DNA of 17,900 nucleotides, taken from assembly GCA_023389425.1 (NCBI GenBank), contig JAEWEK010000204.1, positions 1-17,900 of the forward strand, read 5' to 3'. Made by a program: the position numbers and the translations under genes. Below the pieces are notes generated by a model. It saw only the letters and a list, made by a program, of their open reading frames with translations. It had not been told where the DNA came from and did no database searches. This document shows positions 1 through 6,833 of this stretch, in pieces. The number at the start of each line of letters is the position of its first letter. The stretch's first letter is position 1. This DNA comes from Pseudomonadota bacterium (lineage in GTDB: Bacteria > Pseudomonadota > Gammaproteobacteria > Burkholderiales > Burkholderiaceae_D).

Positions 1-1097
1 GTGCCGATATTGCCCTCGTTGACGCTCTGGCTGATGGCGATCATGTCCGAGTTCATCTGGACCCACACGCCCTGCACCGTCTGCAGGTTCTTCAGGAACC
101 GCGACATGGCCGGGCCGACGCGCTGCATCTGCCGGTTGAAGTCGCCGAGGTCGGCGCGCAGTCGCTGCTTCTTCTTGAGCTCATCGCCCTGTTCCTGGAT
201 CATGCCGCAGTAGGCGTTGTACTCGGCACGGCATTGCGCCGCCTTGATCCCGAGACCGACACCGGTCGCGATGGCGGCCGCGCCTCCGACCAGCAGCGAG
301 ACGCCGCCCGTGAACGGCGCCAGCAGCCCGCCGATCAACATGCAGCCGACCGAGGTGGTGACGGCGGCGATGGTGAAGTCGCGCCAGGCCTGGTAGGCCT
401 CGTCGCGCGATTTCTCCAGGTCGGCGATCTTTTGCGTCAGGCTGCCGATGGTGCTGTTGACGTCGGCGATCATCTGCGACGAGCTGTTGGTGAAGGCGCT
501 GAGCTTCTCGTTATACGCGTTCATCTTCTGCTCGAAGCGGCCGATCTTCTGGATCAGCAGCGCCACTTCCTTCGACAACCTCTCCGACAGCGGGATCGGG
601 CCCATGGCCTGGTCGAGCAGGTAGGCCTTCAGGTTTGCCACCTGCTGGGAGGGCGGCAGCCCGGTCAGTTCATCGAGCACGGTCTGGTAACCGCTGACGA
701 TGGTGGCCGAGGTCTCGTGCACGCGCTGGCCGAGCCAGACGGTGTGGGTGTACACCTCGGACGGCGCCTCCTTCGCGGCCAGCAGGCCGGGGTTCTTGAT
801 GAGCGCCGCGCGCAGCGAGCGCGGGTCGCCGAATTCGGTGGAGCCGGCCTGCACGCCCTTCATCGCGTCGATGCACTCGATGACCGTCCTGGAGCCGTCG
901 ACGGCGCCGTACTTGGCCTCGAAATCGCCGCGCGACATCGGCAGTTCGACGGCGGCGCCGACGTAGCCCTGCAATTCGATCCAGCTGTCCGAGAACAGCG
1001 CGAACTGGGATTTCTGGCCCGATTGCGGATCGGACGGCGTCAGCATGCCGGGGGCGGGAGCGATGGTCGATGCGTCGTTGGCTGCGGTAACGGACAT
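1..1097 (-). CDS. Predicted alpha-helical pore-forming toxin subunit (ClyA/HBL/XaxA-like), 3'-truncated by window edge
   Basis: This open frame runs from an ATG at 1097 to the left window edge without a stop: 365 codons, C-terminus missing. A good Shine-Dalgarno (GGAGAA) lies about 6 nt before the ATG. The protein is mostly helical. It has an N-terminal 'WIELQGYV...LP' helix (39-53), long amphipathic or coiled-coil helices (about 150-240), one strongly hydrophobic stretch (241-285, rich in Gly/Ala/Val) and a second charged helix (290-320, EQGDELKKKQ). Helices flanking a central hydrophobic hairpin are the plan of ClyA-superfamily toxins (HBL, XaxA, MakA, Cry6Aa), which extend the hairpin into target membranes. 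It is a paralogue of the gene upstream: both share 'IADLE..RD.AY..W...TIAA' and 'R.DLG', and the spacer is 36 nt, so one operon is likely. No signal peptide is visible, as for several relatives. The superfamily is inferred from architecture; the target is unknown. Confidence 0.72.
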   Translation of the reverse strand, partial: MSVTAANDASTIAPAPGMLTPSDPQSGQKSQFALFSDSWIELQGYVGAAVELPMSRGDFEAKYGAVDGSRTVIECIDAMKGVQAGSTEFGDPRSLRAALIKNPGLLAAKEAPSEVYTHTVWLGQRVHETSATIVSGYQTVLDELTGLPPSQQVANLKAYLLDQAMGPIPLSERLSKEVALLIQKIGRFEQKMNAYNEKLSAFTNSSSQMIADVNSTIGSLTQKIADLEKSRDEAYQAWRDFTIAAVTTSVGCMLIGGLLAPFTGGVSLLVGGAAAIATGVGLGIKAAQCRAEYNAYCGMIQEQGDELKKKQRLRADLGDFNRQMQRVGPAMSRFLKNLQTVQGVWVQMNSDMIAISQSVNEGNIG

Positions 1098-1133
1098 GGT
1101 GTTCTCCTGGTTGGGACACGGGGGATGGGCCGC

Positions 1134-2408
1134 TCAGGCGGCCTTGCGGGCGCTGAAGTTCTGGATCCACTTGCCGTCGTCGCGCGGCAGCGGATCGCCG
1201 AAATCGATCAGGGTGGCGTCGACGAAGGAGCCGCGCACGAAGGCCTTGAGCGCTTCGTCCAGCCGTCCCCAGCTCGCGGCCGCGTCGGCCATCACGGCCT
1301 GGTTCAGCCATGGGCTGTCGGCCAGGTTGGCTACCGACAGGTCGTTCACGCGCGCGGAGAGTTCGCGGATCGAGCCGTACCAGGCGTCGCGCACTCCGCC
1401 CAGCTGGCTGATGACGCCGGAGGAGGACGGCAGCGTGAAATTCATCAGCTCGTCGAGGGCGCCGAGATCGCTGCGGTAGCAGATGCGCTTGCCGAGGAAT
1501 TCGCCTTCTTCCTCGACGCGCCCGCACAGGTTTTCGTACTTGGTGCGGGTGACGGCGGCGGCGGTGCCGAGCGCGGCCCCGGCCAGGGTGGCGCCGGCGC
1601 CGGTGACCGCGCTGCCGACCGCGAAGCTGCCGCCGCCGGTGGGCACGGCGAGGATGATCATGACGGCGATGCCGGCGATGGCGACCATGGCCGGGACCGC
1701 GCAGGCGGCGATGGTCAGGCCGAGCCACTTGTCGTAGGCGGCGTCGCGTTGCTGCTCGAGGTCGGCGATGGTGGCCCGGATCTCGCCGATTTCCTTGTCC
1801 AGTTCGACCCGGGTCCTGGACGAGCGGTCGGTGTAGGTGCGCATCTGGTCCTGGGCGTCGCCGAGCTTCTGCTCGAGTCCCTGGAACTCGCTGATGAGGG
1901 AGTTGAGCTGGCCGACGGTGCGGTCCATCGACGACACGATCTGGCCCTGGTCGAGGAACAGCGACTTGATACCGGCCACGGTGTCGGCTGGCTTGGCGCC
2001 CATCGCCAGGTCGGGGATGCTGCGGAATGTGGAGGCGATGGTGAAGGCGTCGAGGTGGGCGCGCTGCAGGCTCCAGACGGTGGCCGAGAAGGCGTCGCCG
2101 GACGGCCGCGTGGCGTTGGCCAGGAAGCCCGGGTCCTTGACCACCCTGGCGCGCAGGCCGGTCGGGCTGCCGTAGCAGTTGGCGGTCTGCTGCAGGCGGT
2201 GCATCGCGTCGAAGCATTCCTTCATCTGCGAGCCGGACGAGGCGTCGCCGTAACGCTCCTGGTACTCGCCAAGGTCGCTCGGGAGCGCCAGCACGGCCTG
2301 GACGCGGGTTTGCAGGTCGAGCCATTCACGCGATGCGAGCAGGAAGCGGTGCGCGTCTTTGCTGTCGCCGGCCGGTAGCAGCAGCGGCGATGGAACGAGT
2401 AAGCTCAT
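1134..2408 (-). CDS. Predicted alpha-helical pore-forming toxin subunit (ClyA/HBL/XaxA-like), first gene of tandem pair
   Basis: This gene encodes 424 aa from the ATG at 2408, chosen because GAGGGG lies about 8 nt upstream; a 23-residue longer in-frame start has no such site. The layout matches its neighbour: helix 'WLDLQTRV...LP' (29-43), long polar helices (145-225) with 'IADLEQQRDAAYDKW' (214-228), a long hydrophobic segment (231-287) that could form a membrane hairpin, then a charged helix (288-315) and a helical C-terminal part. No catalytic motif or signal peptide is visible. In the ClyA/HBL/XaxA superfamily such proteins are soluble and insert the hydrophobic part into host or competitor membranes, often as two- or three-part toxins. 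Two paralogues in a row suggest a binary toxin. The hydrophobic segment is longer here than in the partner, so this may be the subunit that makes the membrane hairpin (inference). A phage-tail or other structural helical protein is a less likely alternative. Confidence 0.75.
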   Translation of the reverse strand: MSLLVPSPLLLPAGDSKDAHRFLLASREWLDLQTRVQAVLALPSDLGEYQERYGDASSGSQMKECFDAMHRLQQTANCYGSPTGLRARVVKDPGFLANATRPSGDAFSATVWSLQRAHLDAFTIASTFRSIPDLAMGAKPADTVAGIKSLFLDQGQIVSSMDRTVGQLNSLISEFQGLEQKLGDAQDQMRTYTDRSSRTRVELDKEIGEIRATIADLEQQRDAAYDKWLGLTIAACAVPAMVAIAGIAVMIILAVPTGGGSFAVGSAVTGAGATLAGAALGTAAAVTRTKYENLCGRVEEEGEFLGKRICYRSDLGALDELMNFTLPSSSGVISQLGGVRDAWYGSIRELSARVNDLSVANLADSPWLNQAVMADAAASWGRLDEALKAFVRGSFVDATLIDFGDPLPRDDGKWIQNFSARKAA

Positions 2409-2563
2409 GATTGTCCCCTCAAAAATGGATGAAGCCAGTGTCTGTCGAGGATGCGGTCGGACGAAAAATCTGGGCAAAGCCGGGCCCGCGGCGCGGCCTG
2501 GAAGGCGCGCCGGATTAGGGCAGAAGGGAAGAGGAAGTTAAATTTTCGTCAACCCTGCGGAGC

Positions 2564-2569
2564 AGTGTA
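2564..2569 (-). promoter_or_regulatory. Candidate -10 element of toxin operon promoter
   Basis: The minus strand reads TACACT, matching four of six consensus positions including the conserved second A and final T. The predicted start would be near 2557, giving a leader of about 149 nt to the ATG at 2408. It is supported mainly by its spacing from the upstream dyad at 2590-2611; the overlapping -35 position (GTTTCG) is poor, as expected for an activator-dependent promoter. Confidence 0.3.
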
Positions 2570-2589
2570 CGCGGGGCGGGAAGGGGCGA

Positions 2590-2611
2590 AACCTAGCACC
2601 AAGGATAGGTT
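2590..2611 (-). promoter_or_regulatory. LuxR-type box-like dyad, candidate operator of the toxin operon
   Basis: The sequence shows a perfect inverted repeat AACCTA-N10-TAGGTT, 22 bp. The inner 20 bp has the ACCT...AGGT ends and CT-N12-AG spacing of LuxR-family binding sites (lux and las/rhl boxes). Its centre (2600.5) is about 43 bp upstream of the start predicted from the -10-like TACACT at 2569-2564 on the minus strand. That is where LuxR-type activators usually sit when they replace the -35 element, and no good -35 hexamer is present at the expected place. Control of the toxin pair by acyl-homoserine-lactone signalling or a LuxR solo is inferred; no luxR/luxI gene is in the window. A chance dyad or another regulator's site is possible. 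Confidence 0.38.
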
Positions 2612-2682
2612 GTAATTTTTTTAACGAATGAGCGGTTCACCGGCGCCGGAATGACGGCTTCAGACGTGCAAGGGACCAGACA

Positions 2683-4380
2683 TCAAGCTGGTTCCGCGTG
2701 CTCCACCAGCAGCTGGACCTTGGTGACGCCGTTGTACTCGTTGGCGTCGAGGCGGAAGGCGACGCGGGCGCGTTCGCCCATGGCGGCGGTCTGGCCGAAC
2801 CAGATCGCGTCGTAGCGCTTGCCGTTGCGCTCCAGGAGCAGCTTGAGGTGGCGCTCCTTCAAGATGCGCTGGCTGAGTACCCGGAATTCGTCGCAGAACA
2901 CCGGCGGCGCAAAGCCCTGGCCCCACACCTGGGCGTCCATCAGTTCGATGAAGTGCGTGGTGTAGTAGGCATCTTCCAGCGCGCCGTCGGTTTCGACCAC
3001 CCGTTCGAGCTGGGCCGCGCTGAGCCAGGCCCGCGCCACCGCCTCGAAGGCGTCGCGGAAGCTGTCCAGCGCATGCTCGCGGATCGTCAGGCCGGCCGCC
3101 ATCGCGTGGCCGCCGAATTTGTCGATCAGGCCCGGCACGCGCTTGGACACGAGGTCGAGCGCGTCGCGCAGGTGGAAGCCCGGGATCGAGCGGCCCGATC
3201 CCTTGATCAGGCCATCGCCGGCAGGGGCGAAGGTGATGGTCGGGCGGTAGAATTTCTCCTTCAGGCGCGAGGCGACGATGCCGATCACGCCCTGGTGCCA
3301 GCCTTCGTCGAACACGCAGATGGTGCTGCTGTCCTGCGGCTGGAAGTCGTCGAGGTGCAGCAGCGCGGTGTCCTGCATCTCCGCTTCGATTTCGCGGCGG
3401 CGGATGTTGATGTCGTTGAGCTGCTGGGCGATGGCCCAGGCGCGGCCTTCGTCGTCGGTGGCCAGGCACTCGATCCCGAGCGACATGTCGTCCAGCCGTC
3501 CGGCCGCGTTCAGGCGCGGGCCGACCGCGAAGCCGAGGTCGAAGGGCGAGGCGCTGCGGGCTTCGCGTCCGGCCACGCGGAACAGGGCGGCCACGCCTGG
3601 CTGCATGCGGCCGGCGCGCATGCGCTTGATGCCCTGGGCCACGAGGATGCGGTTATTGGCGTCGAGCTTGACCACGTCGGCCACGGTGCCGAGGGCGACC
3701 AGGTCGAGCAGGCAGTCGAGCTTGGGCTGGTTGTGCTGCTCGAACACGCCGCGGCGGCGCAGCTCCGCACGCAGCGCGAGCAGCACGTAGAACACCACGC
3801 CGACACCGGCCAGGTTCTTGCTGGGGAAGCCGCAGGCCGGCTGGTTCGGGTTCACGATCACGCGCGCGTCCGGCAGGCTGTCGCCGGGCAGGTGGTGGTC
3901 GGTGACCACGACTTCGATGTGGCGCCGCTTCGCTTCCTCCACGCCGTCGATGCTGGCGATGCCGTTGTCGACAGTGATGATGATGTCGGGCTGCTTCTCG
4001 CGCGCCGTCAGCGCCACGATTTCGGGCGTCAGGCCGTAGCCGTACTCGAAGCGGTTGGGCACGATGTAATCGACCCGCGCGCCCATCATCGACAAGCCGC
4101 GCAGCGCGGTGGCGCAGGCGGTGGCGCCGTCGCAGTCGTAGTCGGCGACGATGGTCATCTTCTTGCTGGCGGCGATGGCATCGGCCAGAAAAATGGCTGC
4201 CGCGTCGATGTGCTTCAGGCCGGCCGGCGGGGCCAGCGCCTGCAGCTCGCTGGACAGCTCGCGCGGGTCGGACAGGCCGCGCGCGGCGAAGATGCGGGCG
4301 AGGACGGGATGGACCCCGCCCTGGATCAGCATCGCGGACGTGTGCGGCGGGCAGGGACGGGTGGTGATGCGGGTTTTCAA
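2683..4380 (-). CDS. recJ: Single-stranded-DNA-specific exonuclease RecJ
   Basis: RecJ degrades single-stranded DNA 5' to 3' in the RecF recombination pathway, base-excision repair and mismatch repair, in the cytoplasm. The 565-aa product has the usual length. DHH-family metal motifs are visible: DYDCDG (80-85), VDNG (137-140) and DHH (161-163), followed by the DHHA1 motif GGHAMAAG (423-430) and a C-terminal OB-like region. 'GPRLNAAGR' (287-295) is also typical of RecJ. The start is a TTG whose last two bases lie in the stop of the upstream gene (TTGA overlap); the N-terminus 'TRPCPP...GGVHPVLARIFAARG' aligns with memory of betaproteobacterial RecJ, so the TTG is preferred over the internal ATG at codon 17. 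It is co-directional and overlapping with the RpfE-type gene, so the two are probably translationally coupled. Confidence 0.96.
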   Translation of the reverse strand: MKTRITTRPCPPHTSAMLIQGGVHPVLARIFAARGLSDPRELSSELQALAPPAGLKHIDAAAIFLADAIAASKKMTIVADYDCDGATACATALRGLSMMGARVDYIVPNRFEYGYGLTPEIVALTAREKQPDIIITVDNGIASIDGVEEAKRRHIEVVVTDHHLPGDSLPDARVIVNPNQPACGFPSKNLAGVGVVFYVLLALRAELRRRGVFEQHNQPKLDCLLDLVALGTVADVVKLDANNRILVAQGIKRMRAGRMQPGVAALFRVAGREARSASPFDLGFAVGPRLNAAGRLDDMSLGIECLATDDEGRAWAIAQQLNDINIRRREIEAEMQDTALLHLDDFQPQDSSTICVFDEGWHQGVIGIVASRLKEKFYRPTITFAPAGDGLIKGSGRSIPGFHLRDALDLVSKRVPGLIDKFGGHAMAAGLTIREHALDSFRDAFEAVARAWLSAAQLERVVETDGALEDAYYTTHFIELMDAQVWGQGFAPPVFCDEFRVLSQRILKERHLKLLLERNGKRYDAIWFGQTAAMGERARVAFRLDANEYNGVTKVQLLVEHAEPA

Positions 4381-5435
4381 AGCAGTCGTTCCAGTGACGG
4401 GCGGCGCCAGAATTTGCGCTGCGCGAGGGCGGTCGTGGTGAATTCGGCGTGGGCGGTGCGGTGGCTGAGCACTAGCCGCGCTTGTTTGAGGCGGCCTTGC
4501 TTGAGCGCGGCCAGCAGCGGGGCGAACAGTTCGGCTTCGAGGCGCTGCATTTCGTGCAGCCAGCCGGACCAGTCGGCGGCGATGGCCGGGGCGGCGGTGT
4601 TGCCGCAGACGAGCAGGGTGTCGCCGGAGATGGCCAGGGCGTCGGATGGCGAAGACAGCGCTTTCGAGCCGAGTGCTTGCAACCAGCCGGTGGTTTCGAA
4701 CGTGGCGATGCGCTTTTGGCTGCGTGGCTCCGGATGTTCAGCATGGGTCCCCGCCTGCGCGGGGACGAGGGGTTGAACGGAAGCGCCGGACCAGAGCCAG
4801 ATGGCGTTGACGGCGGGCTGGCGGCGCGCTTCGCGGTCGGCGTTGACGGCGTCGGTGTACCACAGCATCTGGATCTCGTTCTGCAGCTTGCGGTAGGCCA
4901 GCGCGTGCGGGCCGGTGGGCATGTAGTCGGTGAGGTTCATGCCGACCGCGGTGTCCGGCGTCGCGGTGTCCATGCCGGCCCAGGCATCGGCGCGCAGGAA
5001 CCAGGTGTGGGCGTCGCCCCAGGCCAGCTGGTGGCCGGATTCCTCGGCATACGGCCGCGCGGCCTCGAACAGGGCGCGGCTTTCCGTATCGCTGAGCTGA
5101 AGGCGCCGCAGGTCGGGCATCATCAGGTGGCTGCGGGCGATCTCGATGTGGGCCGGGCTGACGATGAACCAGCTGCCTTCGCCTGCGTCGAGGCCGAAGC
5201 CGCGCATGGCGGCAGCGGCGAACGCCGGTTGGCCTGATTGCAGCAGCCCGAGTTCGCGCGCCAGCCAAACTTCGTGCGGCAGCGCACGCACGGCGAAGTC
5301 GTAGGGACGGACGGTGTGCGACGAAGTCCGCGACAGCAGCGCCGCCAGCGCCGGCGTATCGAGCGAGCGCGCCAGCTCCCGTGCAAATTCAGGAGCGGGT
5401 AGGGCGAAAGGCAGGACGACGGTGAGCTGGGACAT
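4377..5435 (-). CDS. RpfE-type / phosphoglycerate-mutase-like conserved protein upstream of recJ
   Basis: A 352-aa protein starting at the ATG at 5435 (MSQLTVVLPF). It resembles the conserved family annotated in many beta- and gammaproteobacteria as 'regulatory protein, RpfE type' or a cofactor-independent phosphoglycerate-mutase-like protein; recognition is from memory of sequence and of its position next to recJ, as in the Xanthomonas rpf region. Its biochemical role is not established, and no complete alkaline-phosphatase-superfamily metal site is obvious. Conserved-looking blocks are 'WFIVSPAHIEIARSHL' (89-104), 'GMNLTDYMPTGP' (165-176) and 'AIWLWSGA' (211-218). Directly after the last block comes VPAQAGTHAEH (224-234), the translation of a REP-like palindrome that looks like an in-frame insertion. 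A longer TTG start at 5453 is possible but has a weaker ribosome site. The stop overlaps the recJ start by 4 nt. Confidence 0.72.
   Translation of the reverse strand: MSQLTVVLPFALPAPEFARELARSLDTPALAALLSRTSSHTVRPYDFAVRALPHEVWLARELGLLQSGQPAFAAAAMRGFGLDAGEGSWFIVSPAHIEIARSHLMMPDLRRLQLSDTESRALFEAARPYAEESGHQLAWGDAHTWFLRADAWAGMDTATPDTAVGMNLTDYMPTGPHALAYRKLQNEIQMLWYTDAVNADREARRQPAVNAIWLWSGASVQPLVPAQAGTHAEHPEPRSQKRIATFETTGWLQALGSKALSSPSDALAISGDTLLVCGNTAAPAIAADWSGWLHEMQRLEAELFAPLLAALKQGRLKQARLVLSHRTAHAEFTTTALAQRKFWRRPSLERLL
4736..4778. repeat. REP-like palindromic element inside a coding sequence
   Basis: The core is a perfect hairpin, GTCCCCGC-N4-GCGGGGAC (4747-4766), bracketed by outer arms GTTCA (4736-4740) and TGAAC (4774-4778). 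Its reading frames give peptides such as VPAQAGTH (used by the host gene), PRAGGDPC and MGPRLRGDE. I know these as hallmarks of a dispersed intergenic palindrome in many proteobacterial genomes. Here it lies inside the RpfE-type gene and keeps the frame open. No second copy was seen in this window. Confidence 0.7.
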
Positions 5436-5567
5436 CCCGCCATTGTAGGGCAAATGGGGCGGCTGGGAGAACCTCGGCGGCCATCCGATGATTCAATTGT
5501 GCTAAGCCCTGCCATGGATGAGCGTTGTGTGGCACACTGCGGGGTCAGACGCTTTCAACCTGAATCC
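5436..5567. other. Divergent promoter region between the recJ unit and the lol operon
   Basis: These 132 bp separate two units read in opposite directions, so promoters for both should lie here. No strong sigma-70 pair was found. Visible items are an AT-rich patch at 5490-5500, whose minus-strand reading ACAATTGAATC also occurs before vgrG, and a short GTGTG-G-CACAC palindrome at 5527-5537. Assignment of either to a regulator is not supported. Confidence 0.4.
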
Positions 5568-6833
5568 ATGAGTCTCATCCAAAACCTGCCGTATGAATGG
5601 CAAGTCGGCTTGCGCTACACGCGCGCCGGCAAGCGCAGCGGCCGCAACACCTTCATTTCCTTCATTTCGCTGATCTCGGTGTCGGGCATCGCGCTCGGCG
5701 TGGCGGCGCTGATCATCGTGCTGTCGGTGATGAACGGTTTCCAGAAGGACGTCACCGACCGCATGCTGTCGGTGGTGGCCCACATCGAAGTCTTCGACGC
5801 CAACGGCACCATGCCCAACTGGCAGAAGGAAGCGCAGGAAGCCTTCCGCAACCCGGCCGTGCGCGGCGCCGCCCCCTTCGTCGAAACGCAGGGTATGCTG
5901 CTGCGCGACGACGTGATGCGGCCGGCCGTCATCCGCGGCATCCTGCCGTCCGAGGAAGGCAAGGTGTCGGATGTGGCGCACCAGATCAAGCAGGGCGGTC
6001 TGAATACGCTCACGCCCGGCTCGTTCAACATCGTGCTCGGCTCCGCGCTCGCGCGTTCGCTGGGCGTCGGCATCGGCGACAAGATCACCATGCTACTGGC
6101 ACAGGCGCAGACCACGCCGGCCGGCATGCTGCCGCGCACCCGCTCGTTCACGGTCGGCGGCATCTTCGAGGCTGGCTATTACGAGTTCGACTCCGGCCTG
6201 GCCTTCATCAGCCTGGAAGACGCCGAAAAAATGGAGCGCCTGGATGCGCCGTCCGGACTGCGCCTGCGCATCAACGACATGCACGACGCGCCGCAGGTGG
6301 CCGACCAGCTCAAGAAGTCGATGTCCGGCGACCTCATCATGCGCGACTGGTCCAAGCTCAACGCCAACTGGTTCGCGGCGGTGCAGACGGAGAAGAAGAT
6401 GATGTTCATCATCCTGACCCTTATCATCGCGGTCGCCGCCTTCAACCTCGTGTCCACGCTGGTGATGACGGTGACCGACAAGCAGGCCGACATCGCCATC
6501 CTGCGCACCCTCGGCTCATCGCCGCGTTCGATCATGAAGATCTTCATGGTGCAGGGCGCGCTGGTGGGTGTGATGGGGACGCTGGTCGGCGTCTTTTTCG
6601 GGGTGCTGGTGGCGCTGAACATCGACGTCATCGTTCCCTTCATCGAACACCTGCTGGGCGTGCAGTTCCTGCCGAAGGATGTCTACCTGATCAGCGAGAT
6701 GCCGTCCGACCTGCGCTGGCCGGACGTGTTCAAGATCGGAGTCATCTCGGTGCTGCTGGCTTTTGTGGCAACCATTTATCCTAGCTGGTCCGCCTCGCGC
6801 GTGAAACCCGCGGAGGCGCTGCGCTATGAATAA
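5568..6833 (+). CDS. lolC: Lipoprotein-releasing system transmembrane subunit LolC/LolE
   Basis: The 421-aa permease works with LolD to extract mature lipoproteins from the outer leaflet of the inner membrane and pass them to LolA for outer-membrane sorting. The start at 5568 (MSLIQNLPYEWQVGLRYTRA) fits the family N-terminus; an upstream extension to 5454 in frame lacks any family features. Membrane segments are visible at about 28-55, 278-302, 325-352 and 388-405, with a large periplasmic domain (about 60-270) between the first two: the MacB/FtsX-type layout. The C-terminal 'WSASRVKPAEALRYE' and 'ILRTLGSSPRSIMKIFMVQG' (311-330) are family hallmarks. It overlaps lolD by 8 nt. Only one permease gene is present, so it probably forms a homodimer or acts as a combined LolC/E (sometimes called LolF); the name lolC follows common annotation. 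Confidence 0.94.
   Translation: MSLIQNLPYEWQVGLRYTRAGKRSGRNTFISFISLISVSGIALGVAALIIVLSVMNGFQKDVTDRMLSVVAHIEVFDANGTMPNWQKEAQEAFRNPAVRGAAPFVETQGMLLRDDVMRPAVIRGILPSEEGKVSDVAHQIKQGGLNTLTPGSFNIVLGSALARSLGVGIGDKITMLLAQAQTTPAGMLPRTRSFTVGGIFEAGYYEFDSGLAFISLEDAEKMERLDAPSGLRLRINDMHDAPQVADQLKKSMSGDLIMRDWSKLNANWFAAVQTEKKMMFIILTLIIAVAAFNLVSTLVMTVTDKQADIAILRTLGSSPRSIMKIFMVQGALVGVMGTLVGVFFGVLVALNIDVIVPFIEHLLGVQFLPKDVYLISEMPSDLRWPDVFKIGVISVLLAFVATIYPSWSASRVKPAEALRYE

Larger units (their letters stand above)
2409..2682. other. Intergenic region between recJ 3' end and toxin operon
   Basis: This 274-bp spacer separates the end of recJ from the toxin pair; both are read leftward. No coding frame is convincing. 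Its right half (about 2590-2630) is AT-rich, which stands out locally, and holds a dyad described separately. The left half is GC-rich, with a GC palindrome near 2480-2500. A perfect 10-bp palindrome (CCGGCGCCGG, 2640-2649) lies just past recJ but lacks a T-run in the recJ direction. The spacer most likely holds the toxin operon promoter and a leader of roughly 150 nt. Confidence 0.5.

Noticed and set aside
234..2378. Long plus-strand open frame (714 codons) across the toxin genes, and similar long frames at 2698-4776, 9981-11297 and 15469-16785
   Set aside because: They are antisense or out-of-frame shadows produced by high GC at third codon positions. Their translations are Arg/Gly/Ala/His-rich low-complexity and carry no domain, while the opposite frames hold recognisable families.
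2547..2552. TTGACG on the minus strand as a -35 box of the toxin promoter
   Set aside because: At 17-bp spacing the next hexamer is TCCCTT, which is not a -10 element.
2590..2622. Inverted repeat followed by a T-run on the plus strand, read as a terminator
   Set aside because: The T-run would end a plus-strand transcript, but no plus-strand gene lies upstream. The stem is only 6 bp with A/T pairs and a 10-nt loop. A regulatory dyad for the minus-strand genes fits better.
2640..2649. CCGGCGCCGG palindrome as the recJ terminator
   Set aside because: A 10-bp self-complementary palindrome leaves no proper loop, and in the recJ direction it is followed by an A-run instead of a T-run.
5442..5447. 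TACAAT (minus strand) as a -10 box for the RpfE-type gene
   Set aside because: It lies only 6 nt before the ATG and no -35 is found; a leaderless transcript cannot be excluded but is not supported.
5527..5537. GTGTG-G-CACAC palindrome upstream of lolC as an operator
   Set aside because: It is short, matches no regulator I can name, and occurs once.
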